Notes under the pieces: generated by a model
Seen by the model: only the letters and a program-made list of their open reading frames with translations
The model's database searches: none
Told to the model about the DNA's origin: nothing
Position numbers and translations under genes: made by a program
Origin: Beijerinckiaceae bacterium
GTDB lineage: Bacteria > Pseudomonadota > Alphaproteobacteria > Rhizobiales > Beijerinckiaceae
Length of the DNA stretch: 64,000 bases
Direction of reading: 5' to 3'
Assembly: GCA_947475995.1 (NCBI GenBank)
Contig: CANJNI010000013.1
Location: 1 to 64,000, forward strand
In this document: positions 34,270 to 41,688 of the stretch, piece by piece
Numbering within the stretch: the first letter of the stretch is position 1
Layout of the letters: the number at the start of each line of letters is the position of its first letter

Positions 34270-35430
34270 TCAATCCAGCGTCTGCCGGAACCGCGCTACC
34301 GCGACGCCCATGGCGGCGAACATGAACAGCAGCATCGCCATCAGGTCCCACCAGAGATCGGGAAGTTCCGCGCCCTTGAGCATTACGCCACGGATGAGCC
34401 GCAGGTAATGCGTCAGCGGCAGCACCTCCCCGATGGTCTGCGCCCAGCCTGGCATCCCCCGGAAGGGAAACATGAAGCCCGACAGCAGCAGGTTCGGCAG
34501 GAAGAAGAAGAAGGACATCTGCATCGCCTGCAACTGGTTCGTCGCAATGGTCGAGAATGTGTAGCCGATCGAGAGATTGTTGATGATGAACAGGACGCTC
34601 AGGCCGATCAGCATCGACAGGCTTCCGACGATCGGCACGGAAAACAGCCACACGGCCGCGCCCAGGATGAGCGCCATCTGCAACCCTCCGATGACCACAT
34701 AGGGGGCGATCTTTCCCAGCATGATCTCGACGGGATTGATCGGCATCGACAGCAGGCTTTCCATCGTGCCGCGTTCGATTTCGCGCGTCACCGAGAGAGC
34801 CGTGAAAATCAGCATGGTGAGGGTCAGGATCGTCCCCATGAGACCGGGCACGATATTGAGCCGCGTCTCGCCGGACGGATTGAATCGTCGATGCACGCGC
34901 AGATCGAAGGGCGGCGGCTTGCCGTTGAGCGAAGCCGCCGGGCCTGTCAGATCGCGCCCGAAGACGCTCGACGAAAGCCCCGACAAGGCCGACACCGCGC
35001 CGCCTGTCGCTGAGGGATCGGTCGCATCCGCGATGACCAGCAATGCGGGGCGTTCGCCCCGAACCAGATCGCGCCCGAAATTAGCCGGGATCTGAACGCC
35101 GAACTGCACCTTGCCCGACAGCAGCAGATGATCGAGCTCAGCCTCGCTCCCCGCCACATCCGTCACCTCGAAATATTTCGAGGCGCGCATGGCCGAAATG
35201 AAGCTGCGCACGAAAGGACTGTCGTCCTGGATCAGCACCGCCGTCGGCAGCATGCGCGGATCGGTGTTGATCGCATAACCGAACAGCAGCAATTGCGCGA
35301 GCGGGATGAAGATCATCGTCGCGAATGTGATCCGGTCCCGCCGCAACTGGATCATTTCCTTGATGAACATCGCGTACCAGCGCAGCATCGAGGCGCGCAG
35401 TCCGCTTCCGCGCTCCGCTGCGGCGCTCAT
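34270..35430 (-). CDS. ABC-2 type permease of TetR-controlled exporter
   Basis: 386 residues from ATG 35430, overlapping the ATPase stop (ATGA). MLRWYAMFIKEMIQLRRDR opens an ABC-2 permease of the YhhJ/YbhS type: one N-terminal helix, a large periplasmic loop (~residues 60-190) and five further helices with REIERGTMESLLSMP. Together with the HlyD and ATPase parts upstream it forms an export pump, probably for drugs or amphiphilic compounds. It is the last gene of the TetR-HlyD-ATPase-permease operon. Confidence 0.9.
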   Translation of the reverse strand: MSAAAERGSGLRASMLRWYAMFIKEMIQLRRDRITFATMIFIPLAQLLLFGYAINTDPRMLPTAVLIQDDSPFVRSFISAMRASKYFEVTDVAGSEAELDHLLLSGKVQFGVQIPANFGRDLVRGERPALLVIADATDPSATGGAVSALSGLSSSVFGRDLTGPAASLNGKPPPFDLRVHRRFNPSGETRLNIVPGLMGTILTLTMLIFTALSVTREIERGTMESLLSMPINPVEIMLGKIAPYVVIGGLQMALILGAAVWLFSVPIVGSLSMLIGLSVLFIINNLSIGYTFSTIATNQLQAMQMSFFFFLPNLLLSGFMFPFRGMPGWAQTIGEVLPLTHYLRLIRGVMLKGAELPDLWWDLMAMLLFMFAAMGVAVARFRQTLD

Positions 35431-36368
35431 GCGAAATTGTCCCGCGAACGGCTCATCAGGTCGATGAACACATCTTCGAGCGTGGCTTCGCCGCGCGCCC
35501 ATGTGTAGCGCGCATCATCCCGCAGATCTGCCGTAGCCGCATCGAGACGAGCGGCGTCGCGCCCAACCACATGCAGGGATGTTCCGAAGGGCGCGACCAT
35601 GTCGACGCCCTCCCGGTTGCGCAATTGTAGCGCAAGTTCGGCAAGCCCTGCGCCGGTCACGATCCAGTTCGCCAGATGCGCGCCGGCGATGACTTCCTCG
35701 ACGGTTCCGACCGCGAGCAGGTCCCCATAGGCGATACAGGCGATCTCGTGGCAGCGCTCTGCTTCGTCCATATAGTGGGTCGAGACCAGCACCGTCAGCC
35801 CGTCATTGGCGAGCTTGTGAATCTCGTCCCAGAAATCGCGCCGCGCCTTGGGGTCGACGCCGGCGGTCGGCTCGTCGAGCAGCAGCAATTGCGGCTCCGG
35901 AAGAATGCACGCGCCCAGCGCAAGACGCTGCTTCCAGCCTCCCGAGAGATCGCCCGCCAGTTGATCCGCCCGGTTCGTCAGGCCGAGCCGCTCGATAGCG
36001 CGGCGCGCCGCCTCGCGCGGTTTGGGCAAATCATGCACGCGGGCGACAAATTCCAGATTCTCGCGGATGGACAGATCGGCATAGAGCGAAAACCGCTGCG
36101 TCATATAGCCGACGTGGCGTTTGATGGCGTTTGTTTCCGTGCGGATGTCGTAGCCGAGGCACGTGCCCTGACCCGAATCCGGCGTGAGCAGGCCGCACAA
36201 CATACGCAATGTCGTCGTCTTGCCGCTCCCGTTCGGCCCAAGGAATCCATAGATCAATCCGCGCCGCACCTGCATGGTCAGGTTGCGCACCACCGCGCGG
36301 CCCTGAAAGGACTTGGTGAGGTCACGAACATCGATGGCGATGTCGCGGCTGGCGTGCAGCGCGCTCAT
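35427..36368 (-). CDS. ABC ATPase half, likely its own gene
   Basis: 313 residues if started at ATG 36368 (MSALHASRDIAI). It has Walker A FLGPNGSGKTTTLR, Q-loop YMTQRFSLYADL, signature LSGGWKQRLALG and Walker B LLLLDEPTAGVDP, so it looks active. The C-terminal ~80 residues are the usual extension of YbhF-type ATPases. In related operons the ATPase follows a separate HlyD gene. The present frame has no stop before this ATG because of the shift upstream. Confidence 0.85.
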   Translation of the reverse strand: MSALHASRDIAIDVRDLTKSFQGRAVVRNLTMQVRRGLIYGFLGPNGSGKTTTLRMLCGLLTPDSGQGTCLGYDIRTETNAIKRHVGYMTQRFSLYADLSIRENLEFVARVHDLPKPREAARRAIERLGLTNRADQLAGDLSGGWKQRLALGACILPEPQLLLLDEPTAGVDPKARRDFWDEIHKLANDGLTVLVSTHYMDEAERCHEIACIAYGDLLAVGTVEEVIAGAHLANWIVTGAGLAELALQLRNREGVDMVAPFGTSLHVVGRDAARLDAATADLRDDARYTWARGEATLEDVFIDLMSRSRDNFA

Positions 36369-37343
36369 CCTAGCCGCCATCCGGAAGGCGAATGTCGATC
36401 GGCAAGCCAACCGGCAGGTCGAAATGTCCCTCGGGCGCGCTTCCAGACGGAACACCAGCTTGGCACGCTCCTGCTGCGAGAAAATCACCGGCGGCGTATA
36501 TTCGGCTTCGCGAGAGATATAGGAAACCGTCGCCATCAGATTTGCCGCGCAGCGGTCGCACGCCACCATCACCCGCTGCCCGATGCGGAATTGCGACAGG
36601 TAAGTCTCCGGCGCGTAGAACCGGATGCGCAGGCCGCCGACCGGAAGAAGCGCCAGCACGGGCTGCCCCGGATTGATCACCTCGCCCGCCCTGAAGAATA
36701 CGTCCTGCACGCGAGCGTCGACCACGGAGGTCACGCGGCGCTTTTCGAGCCGGGTTTCGGATTGCCGCAACGCGGCCTCGGCGGCTACCACGGCCGCTTC
36801 CGCAGCGGCGATCTCCGCATTGCGTCCACCCAGTTGCGCGGCGTCAATCTGCCTTTGCGCAACTTCCAGCGCTGCCGTGTCGCGATCGAAGGCGGCGCGC
36901 GCCTGATCGTAGGCGGCCTTCGGGGTGACGCCCCGCTCATAGAGAGTCTGCTGCCTTTCGTACTCGCCCCTCGACAAGGCAAGTTGCGCCTGCGCCTGCT
37001 GTTCCTGCGCGCGGATCACCGCAATCTGTTCCGGGCTTTGTCCTGCAGCCTTGAGGTTCGCAAGCTGCGCCTGCGCCTGTTTCAGGCGCGCTTCCGCCTC
37101 GTTGCGCTGCGCGGCCTGCACGGACGATTCCAGCGCGAACAGAAGTGCGCCCTTCCTGATCTCGTCGCCCGCATCTGCGGCCAGCACGTCGATGCGACCC
37201 GCATCCTCTGCGGCCGCATAGACGAAATTGCCCTCCACATAGCCCTGGAACATGCGCGGCCCCTCGGCGGGCGCGTGCATGAAGCGCCAGCCATAGAGGC
37301 CGCCGGCCAGCAATAGGACGAACAGAAGCGCTGCGCGTTTCAT
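35427..37343 (-). CDS. Fused HlyD-ABC ATPase reading frame caused by a one-base deletion
   Basis: As the sequence stands, one 638-residue frame joins an HlyD-like protein (MKRAALLFVLLLAGGLYGWR, coiled-coil, barrel) to an ABC ATPase. Two lines suggest they were separate genes. First, near 36433-36435 a run of three G (three C on the coding strand) needs one more base to restore the family-like HlyD end PEGHFDLPVGLPIDIRLPDG and a stop at 36370-36372. Second, an ATG for the ATPase lies one base after that stop. The interval 36370-37343 is 974 bases, one short of a multiple of three. Sequencing error and a real fusion are both possible. The start overlaps the tetR stop (ATGA). Confidence 0.8.
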   Translation of the reverse strand: MKRAALLFVLLLAGGLYGWRFMHAPAEGPRMFQGYVEGNFVYAAAEDAGRIDVLAADAGDEIRKGALLFALESSVQAAQRNEAEARLKQAQAQLANLKAAGQSPEQIAVIRAQEQQAQAQLALSRGEYERQQTLYERGVTPKAAYDQARAAFDRDTAALEVAQRQIDAAQLGGRNAEIAAAEAAVVAAEAALRQSETRLEKRRVTSVVDARVQDVFFRAGEVINPGQPVLALLPVGGLRIRFYAPETYLSQFRIGQRVMVACDRCAANLMATVSYISREAEYTPPVIFSQQERAKLVFRLEARPRDISTCRLACRSTFAFRMAARMSALHASRDIAIDVRDLTKSFQGRAVVRNLTMQVRRGLIYGFLGPNGSGKTTTLRMLCGLLTPDSGQGTCLGYDIRTETNAIKRHVGYMTQRFSLYADLSIRENLEFVARVHDLPKPREAARRAIERLGLTNRADQLAGDLSGGWKQRLALGACILPEPQLLLLDEPTAGVDPKARRDFWDEIHKLANDGLTVLVSTHYMDEAERCHEIACIAYGDLLAVGTVEEVIAGAHLANWIVTGAGLAELALQLRNREGVDMVAPFGTSLHVVGRDAARLDAATADLRDDARYTWARGEATLEDVFIDLMSRSRDNFA

Positions 37344-37972
37344 GGGATCGTCCCTTTTCCGGCGCGAAGCAGAATATCAAGGTGCGCCTGCAACATCGCC
37401 GTTGCGTCGAGGCGCTCATGTTCGTCGAACAGCAGTTTCCAGATGAGCGCCATCAAGGCGGGCGCCATGACGAGTTGCGGAAAGGCCTCGATCTCGAGCA
37501 TCACGAAATCGCCGCGCTCGCGTCCGCGCTGTGCAATGGCGCGGAACAGACTCATGCCGCGGCTGACGACTTCGCGATGATAAAAGGCCGCGATCTGTGG
37601 AAATCGCGGCGCCTCGGTCAGGATGAGCGTCACGATCCGCCGGCGCTCGCTAGCCAGAATTCCCTGCGCAAAAAAACCGACGAGCATCCGCAGGCCGTCC
37701 GGCGCTGACATGTCGCTCGCCCGAAACTGCTGCTCAAGCGTCTCGATGGGGCCGGACACGGCGCGCTGCACCAGCATTTCGAGCAGGGCTTCCTTGGAGG
37801 CGAAATAGAGATAGACGGTCCCCTTCGCGACGCCTGCCCGCGCAGCCACATCCTCAAGGCGCGCCGCCGCAAATCCCTTGTCGACAAAGACCTCCAGCGC
37901 CGCGCTCAGGATCGCCGCCTGCCGCGACTGCTTGTCCTCTTCGCTCCGCGCCTGCCGGACCCGCTTCGCCAT
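37340..37972 (-). CDS. TetR family transcriptional regulator
   Basis: 210 residues. The N-terminal helix-turn-helix reads ARLEDVAARAGVAKGTVYLYFASKEALLEML, in two parts of the classic TetR pattern; the C-terminal domain is helical and ligand-binding. A 20-base palindrome lies 11 bases before the start. The stop overlaps the HlyD start (ATGA), so the repressor and its pump share one transcript and autoregulation is likely. The inducer is unknown. Confidence 0.92.
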   Translation of the reverse strand: MAKRVRQARSEEDKQSRQAAILSAALEVFVDKGFAAARLEDVAARAGVAKGTVYLYFASKEALLEMLVQRAVSGPIETLEQQFRASDMSAPDGLRMLVGFFAQGILASERRRIVTLILTEAPRFPQIAAFYHREVVSRGMSLFRAIAQRGRERGDFVMLEIEAFPQLVMAPALMALIWKLLFDEHERLDATAMLQAHLDILLRAGKGTIP

Positions 37973-37983
37973 GATCGCTCCGA

Positions 37984-38003
37984 ATGACTGACTATACAGT
38001 CAT
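37984..38003. promoter_or_regulatory. TetR-type operator upstream of the exporter operon
   Basis: ATGACTG-ACTATA-CAGTCAT has perfect 7-base arms. It lies 11 bases upstream of the tetR ATG and is the only strong palindrome in the promoter region. This position and shape are usual for autoregulated TetR repressors. Confidence 0.75.
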
Positions 38004-38058
38004 TAATTAACGTCTGGCAAGGCCCCTCATCGCACGGCTCCTTAAGGTCACGGCAAAA

Positions 38059-38085
38059 CGCCCTCCGGACCGGGTCCGAAGGGCG
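38059..38085 (-). terminator. Rho-independent terminator after the TerC gene
   Basis: CGCCCTCCGGAC (38059-38070) and GTCCGAAGGGCG (38074-38085) pair with a single wobble position around a 3-base loop. On the minus strand the stem is followed by TTTT. It lies 38 bases beyond the TerC stop. Confidence 0.8.
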
Positions 38086-38123
38086 CCTAAAACAGTCTGC
38101 GGTGGTGATTCGAGGCCGCCGCC

Positions 38124-38852
38124 CTAGCCGGCGGGCGTGGGCCCTTCCTTCTTGCGCCGCGCCATGTTGAGCGCCTCCACCACGACGCTGAAGCCGATGG
38201 CGGCGTACACAAACCCCTTCGGCACATGGAAGCCGAAACCGTCAGCCACCAGCACGACGCCGATCAAAATCAGGAACGACAGGGCCAGCATCTTCACCGT
38301 CGGATGACGATTGACGAAATTCGAAACCGGGCTCGCCGCAAGCAGCATGATCAGCACGGCAATGATGACCGCCGACGACATGACCCAGAGATTGTCCGCC
38401 ATGCCGACTGCCGTGATCACGCTGTCGAGCGAGAAGACAATGTCGAGCATGATGATCGACCCGATGGCGCTGCCGAAGCCGAGCGTGGCGCCCGAAACGC
38501 CGGACCGTTCCTCATGTCCGCCCTCGATATGCTCGTGGATTTCCGCTGTCCCCTTGTAGAGCAGGAAGAAGCCGCCGCCGATAAGGATAAGGTCGCGCCA
38601 GGAAAACTCCTGCCCCAACAAGGTGAAGAGCGGGTTCGTCAGGCTGACGATCCAGGCGATAGAGGCCAGCAGGCCGAGCCGCATCAGCAAGGCGAGGGAC
38701 AGGCCGATGCGCCGTGCAGTGGCGCGCTGGTGCTCGGGCAAGCGCTCCGTGGTGATGGCGATGAAAATGAGATTGTCGATGCCCAGAACAATTTCGAGCG
38801 CCGTAAGCGTCAGCAAACTGGCCCAGATGTTCGGATCCGTCAGCCAGCTCAA
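38124..38852 (-). CDS. TerC family membrane protein
   Basis: 242 residues with about seven membrane helices and the TerC family signature LEIVLGIDNLIFIAI near the N-terminus and DIVFSLDSVITAVGM in the middle, with acidic residues in the membrane. TerC/Alx-type proteins are linked to manganese export and to tellurite or alkaline stress; the precise role here is not decidable. It is a single gene with its own terminator. The 183 bases upstream (38853-39035) show no gene. Confidence 0.9.
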   Translation of the reverse strand: MSWLTDPNIWASLLTLTALEIVLGIDNLIFIAITTERLPEHQRATARRIGLSLALLMRLGLLASIAWIVSLTNPLFTLLGQEFSWRDLILIGGGFFLLYKGTAEIHEHIEGGHEERSGVSGATLGFGSAIGSIIMLDIVFSLDSVITAVGMADNLWVMSSAVIIAVLIMLLAASPVSNFVNRHPTVKMLALSFLILIGVVLVADGFGFHVPKGFVYAAIGFSVVVEALNMARRKKEGPTPAG

Positions 38853-39035
38853 TGCAATTCTCCCGTTGAAATCAAAAAGGACGCTGCGTGTCCGCCGAGG
38901 GGACGCCGCAGCGCGTCGTGAAGAATGACAGGCATCATCACCGATGATTCGCCGACCGGAAAGCCCCAGCCTGCTGTCGGCATCAATGTTCGCAAATAGA
39001 CCGGCGCCCCGCGGCTTTCAAGCAGCACGCGCGGT

Positions 39036-39782
39036 TCAGGTTTCCGCCAGTCTTTCGAGGCGCGGAATATCGAGCAGCCGCACGCCGTCCGGAACGATGA
39101 CGATCGCCTTCTCGCGTGCAAGCCGGGTCATCAGGCGGCTGACTGTCTCGACCGTAAGGCCGAGGAAATCGCCGATGTCCTGCCGGGTCATCGGAAGCGG
39201 GATCGTGACGGAAGCCCCCGAAACCTTCGCCCATCGCTTGCGAAGACCCATCAGGAAGGAGGCAATCTTTTCTTCCGCCGTGCGCCGACCCAGAATCACC
39301 ATCTGGTCCTGCGCGAGCGACAATTCGTGGCTCGCCAGCGAATGCAGACGCCGCAGCAGATGCGGCGTCTTGTCGATCATGTCGGAAAAGTCCTGACGGC
39401 TGAACTGGCAGGCAGTCACGCTTGTTAGCGCATCGGCCGAGAACGCATTTTTCTCCGCCATCGACAGGCCTAGGAAATCACCCGGCAGCGCAAAGCCCAC
39501 CACCTGTCGGCGACCGTCGGGCAACAGCTTGTAAAGCCGCACCGAGCCTGAGGTGATGTTGTAGACATTGCCGGCAGGCTCGTCCTGTTCGAACAGCGTC
39601 TGCTTGGCGTTGACGCAAAACGTATGCGCCAGACGGTTCAACGCCGAGAGCTCATCCGGATCAAGCGCCGCACAGACGCTCATTGTCTTGACGCGGCAAT
39701 GATCGCAGTCGACGGCGGATTTCGAGTTTGGACAAAGCCCAGGATGCTTCCGGTCGAATGATGAATCAGAAAAGGCGTCCAC
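39036..39782 (-). CDS. fnrL: FNR/FnrL-type oxygen-responsive regulator (Crp/Fnr family)
   Basis: About 248 residues from GTG 39782, chosen because GAGGGA lies seven bases upstream. N-terminal cysteines are arranged C-x2-C-x7-C (VDCDHCRVKTMSVC), with a further Cys in the cyclic-nucleotide-like beta roll (TACQFSRQDF); this matches FnrL/FnrN/AadR with an oxygen-labile 4Fe-4S cluster. The C-terminal helix-turn-helix holds TRQDIGDFLGLTVETVSRLM, with the E-SR residues that read TTGAT half sites. It probably activates the ccoNOQP cluster (box at 9755) and acts on its own promoter (box at 39862). Confidence 0.88.
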   Translation of the reverse strand: MDAFSDSSFDRKHPGLCPNSKSAVDCDHCRVKTMSVCAALDPDELSALNRLAHTFCVNAKQTLFEQDEPAGNVYNITSGSVRLYKLLPDGRRQVVGFALPGDFLGLSMAEKNAFSADALTSVTACQFSRQDFSDMIDKTPHLLRRLHSLASHELSLAQDQMVILGRRTAEEKIASFLMGLRKRWAKVSGASVTIPLPMTRQDIGDFLGLTVETVSRLMTRLAREKAIVIVPDGVRLLDIPRLERLAET

Positions 39783-39861
39783 GGTTCTTCCCTCGGCCCA
39801 AGCTGGGCCGGAACGGTTTCGCAACAGGCTAACATCATGTGACCGCTACTGAAAGCCCCTC

Positions 39862-39875
39862 TTGATCCAAGTCAA
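39862..39875. promoter_or_regulatory. FNR-type box between the fnrL-like gene and the GNAT gene
   Basis: TTGAT-CCAA-GTCAA matches the FNR/FixK consensus in nine of ten positions. Its centre is about 86 bases upstream of the regulator's GTG and about 40 bases upstream of the ATG on the other strand. Autoregulation of the regulator is the simplest reading. Confidence 0.65.
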
Positions 39876-39908
39876 TGTGACAAATGCATCGACGACCAAA
39901 ATTGTAGA

Positions 39909-40391
39909 ATGGATGACAAGCCCACAATTCCCCGCGCGATCTTTCAGGCCGTGCCGCTCAAAGCGGAGACAGCCCGCCGGGCCTATCCGTTGGTGCGGCT
40001 CTTCAATCCCACCATGGAGCTGGCCGACTGGCTCGCCTATGCGCGCTCCTTCGGTCGCAATTCGGCCCGCAACGCCGGGTTGCAGGTGCTTGAAGACGAG
40101 CGTGGCTATGTCCATGCGGTCTTCGCCTACAGCGTTCGCCAGCACCTGCGCCACCGCAAGTCGCTGCGTGTCTATGACGTCGTGATGGCCCACCTGCCGG
40201 GCCGCACGCTGGCGGAGACCATGCTGGACGCCATCGCGGCCATCGCGAAGGACAGCGGCTGCGACAGCGTGATGGTGGAGCTCGACGACGCCAGCCCGGC
40301 GCGCGAGGCGCTCCGCAATGCAGGATTCGAACAGACCGAGATCGCCTGTTATCTGGCGGATCGATCATTGCAACTGGCCGAAGCCGGCTAG
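39909..40391 (+). CDS. GNAT-like N-acetyltransferase domain protein
   Basis: 160 residues. The middle part ([20 protein letters not shown]) followed by [23 protein letters not shown] and [12 protein letters not shown] has the strand-helix pattern of the second half of a GNAT fold, including the helix that covers acetyl-CoA. The substrate is unknown. It starts 33 bases after an FNR-type box, so expression might respond to oxygen. The assignment to GNAT is moderate. Confidence 0.65.
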   Translation: MDDKPTIPRAIFQAVPLKAETARRAYPLVRLFNPTMELADWLAYARSFGRNSARNAGLQVLEDERGYVHAVFAYSVRQHLRHRKSLRVYDVVMAHLPGRTLAETMLDAIAAIAKDSGCDSVMVELDDASPAREALRNAGFEQTEIACYLADRSLQLAEAG

Positions 40392-40456
40392 GCCGCTTTC
40401 GCCACGCCGCCAATCCATGTAAGGCTCCAGCCGCCTCGCAGCACCGGTGCTCACGA

Positions 40457-41248
40457 ATGACGGCTGACCAGCAAACCCGGTTTCGATTCGACCGGATCGC
40501 CTTCCTGTCTTCCGGCACGCCGGAGGCGGAACAGGCGCTTGGACGGCTGACGACCCTGTACGGGAATGCAGACCCGCCGCAAGCCGATGTTGTGGTGGCG
40601 CTCGGCGGCGACGGCCTGATGCTGCAGACGCTTCACCGCTTCATGGCGGACCGGAAACCCATCTATGGCATGAACCGGGGCTCCGTCGGCTTCCTGATGA
40701 ACGAATATCAGGAACAGGGCCTTCGCGAGCGTCTCGCCGATTCGCACGCCTCGCTGGTGCATCCGCTCATCATGCGGGCGACCGACACGCAGGGGCGCGT
40801 TTCCACCGCACGGGCGATCAATGAAGTCTCGCTCCTGCGCCAGTCCTACCAGGCGGCCAAGATGGCGATTTCGGTGGACGGGAAGGAACGGCTCGGCGAG
40901 CTGGTAGCCGATGGCCTGCTGATCGCCACCCCTGCGGGGTCCACAGCCTATAACCTCTCGGCCAACGGCCCGATCCTGCCGCTCGATGCACCCCTGATGG
41001 CCCTGACGCCCATTTCGGCCTTCAGGCCCCGGCGCTGGCGCGGCGCGCTCCTGCCCGACAAGGCGAGCGTCTCCATCGACGTGCTGGAAGCCGCGAAAAG
41101 GCCCGTCGCGGCCGTGGCGGATCATTTCGAGATCAAGGACGTCGCCCGCGTGGAAGTCCGCATGGACCACGACACCGGCCTTGTGCTGCTGCACGACCCC
41201 GGCCATTCGCTCGACGAGCGTATCCTGCGCGAGCAGTTCGGCTACTGA
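40457..41248 (+). CDS. nadK: NAD kinase
   Basis: 263 residues. The phosphate-binding motif [18 protein letters not shown] and the second motif [14 protein letters not shown] are diagnostic, followed by [20 protein letters not shown], which binds the adenine and ribose part. NAD kinase makes NADP from NAD with ATP and is essential in most bacteria. The length is normal for the family. It lies downstream of the GNAT gene on the same strand, with 65 bases between. Confidence 0.95.
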   Translation: MTADQQTRFRFDRIAFLSSGTPEAEQALGRLTTLYGNADPPQADVVVALGGDGLMLQTLHRFMADRKPIYGMNRGSVGFLMNEYQEQGLRERLADSHASLVHPLIMRATDTQGRVSTARAINEVSLLRQSYQAAKMAISVDGKERLGELVADGLLIATPAGSTAYNLSANGPILPLDAPLMALTPISAFRPRRWRGALLPDKASVSIDVLEAAKRPVAAVADHFEIKDVARVEVRMDHDTGLVLLHDPGHSLDERILREQFGY

Positions 41249-41254
41249 ATCCGC

Positions 41255-41611
41255 TCAGGCGTCGGCGTCCGCCCCCTGTTGGGCGATTTCCCCGATGCGC
41301 CGCCACACCGCCATGTCCTTGACGACGAAGCCGTAGCTTGTGCGCTGGACCAGATCCTTTTCCTCGAGGCGCACCAGCTTGCGGCGCAGGGTCTCGCGGG
41401 GGATGTCGAGGAACTCGGCCAGCGAGACGATATTGGCCGGCTTCACATACATGACGTTGCTCTGGCCCGGATCGTAGTTCAGGCGGCCAAGGGCGAAGAA
41501 GATCAGGATTTCGTCGAACTCGATCCCGTGGCGGCTGCGCAGGCTGTTGAACACGCGAAACAGCCGCGACGCGAAACGCGCCATGCCGGTCATGTCGGGA
41601 CGGTCGTTCAT
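41255..41611 (-). CDS. Winged-helix DNA-binding protein
   Basis: 118 residues. The central part IVSLAEFLDIPRETLRRKLV followed by RLEEKDLVQRTSYGFVV is a helix-turn-helix with a wing, close to the C-terminal domain of Crp-type or MarR-type regulators but without a ligand-binding domain. It converges with nadK (six bases between the stops). The target is unknown, and it could regulate the divergent glycosyltransferase gene. Confidence 0.7.
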   Translation of the reverse strand: MNDRPDMTGMARFASRLFRVFNSLRSRHGIEFDEILIFFALGRLNYDPGQSNVMYVKPANIVSLAEFLDIPRETLRRKLVRLEEKDLVQRTSYGFVVKDMAVWRRIGEIAQQGADADA

Positions 41612-41688
41612 GTGGATCGAAGTCCTTACCTTTGGATCAGCAAACGGACAGGCTTACATCAAAACGTCTGTTATTGTAGCAGTTTGGC

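Noticed and set aside
33269-34651. Longer 460-residue form of the 2-hydroxyacid dehydrogenase
   Set aside because: The first 140 residues are read antisense-like through the permease gene region; ATG 34228 has a ribosome site and fits the family length.
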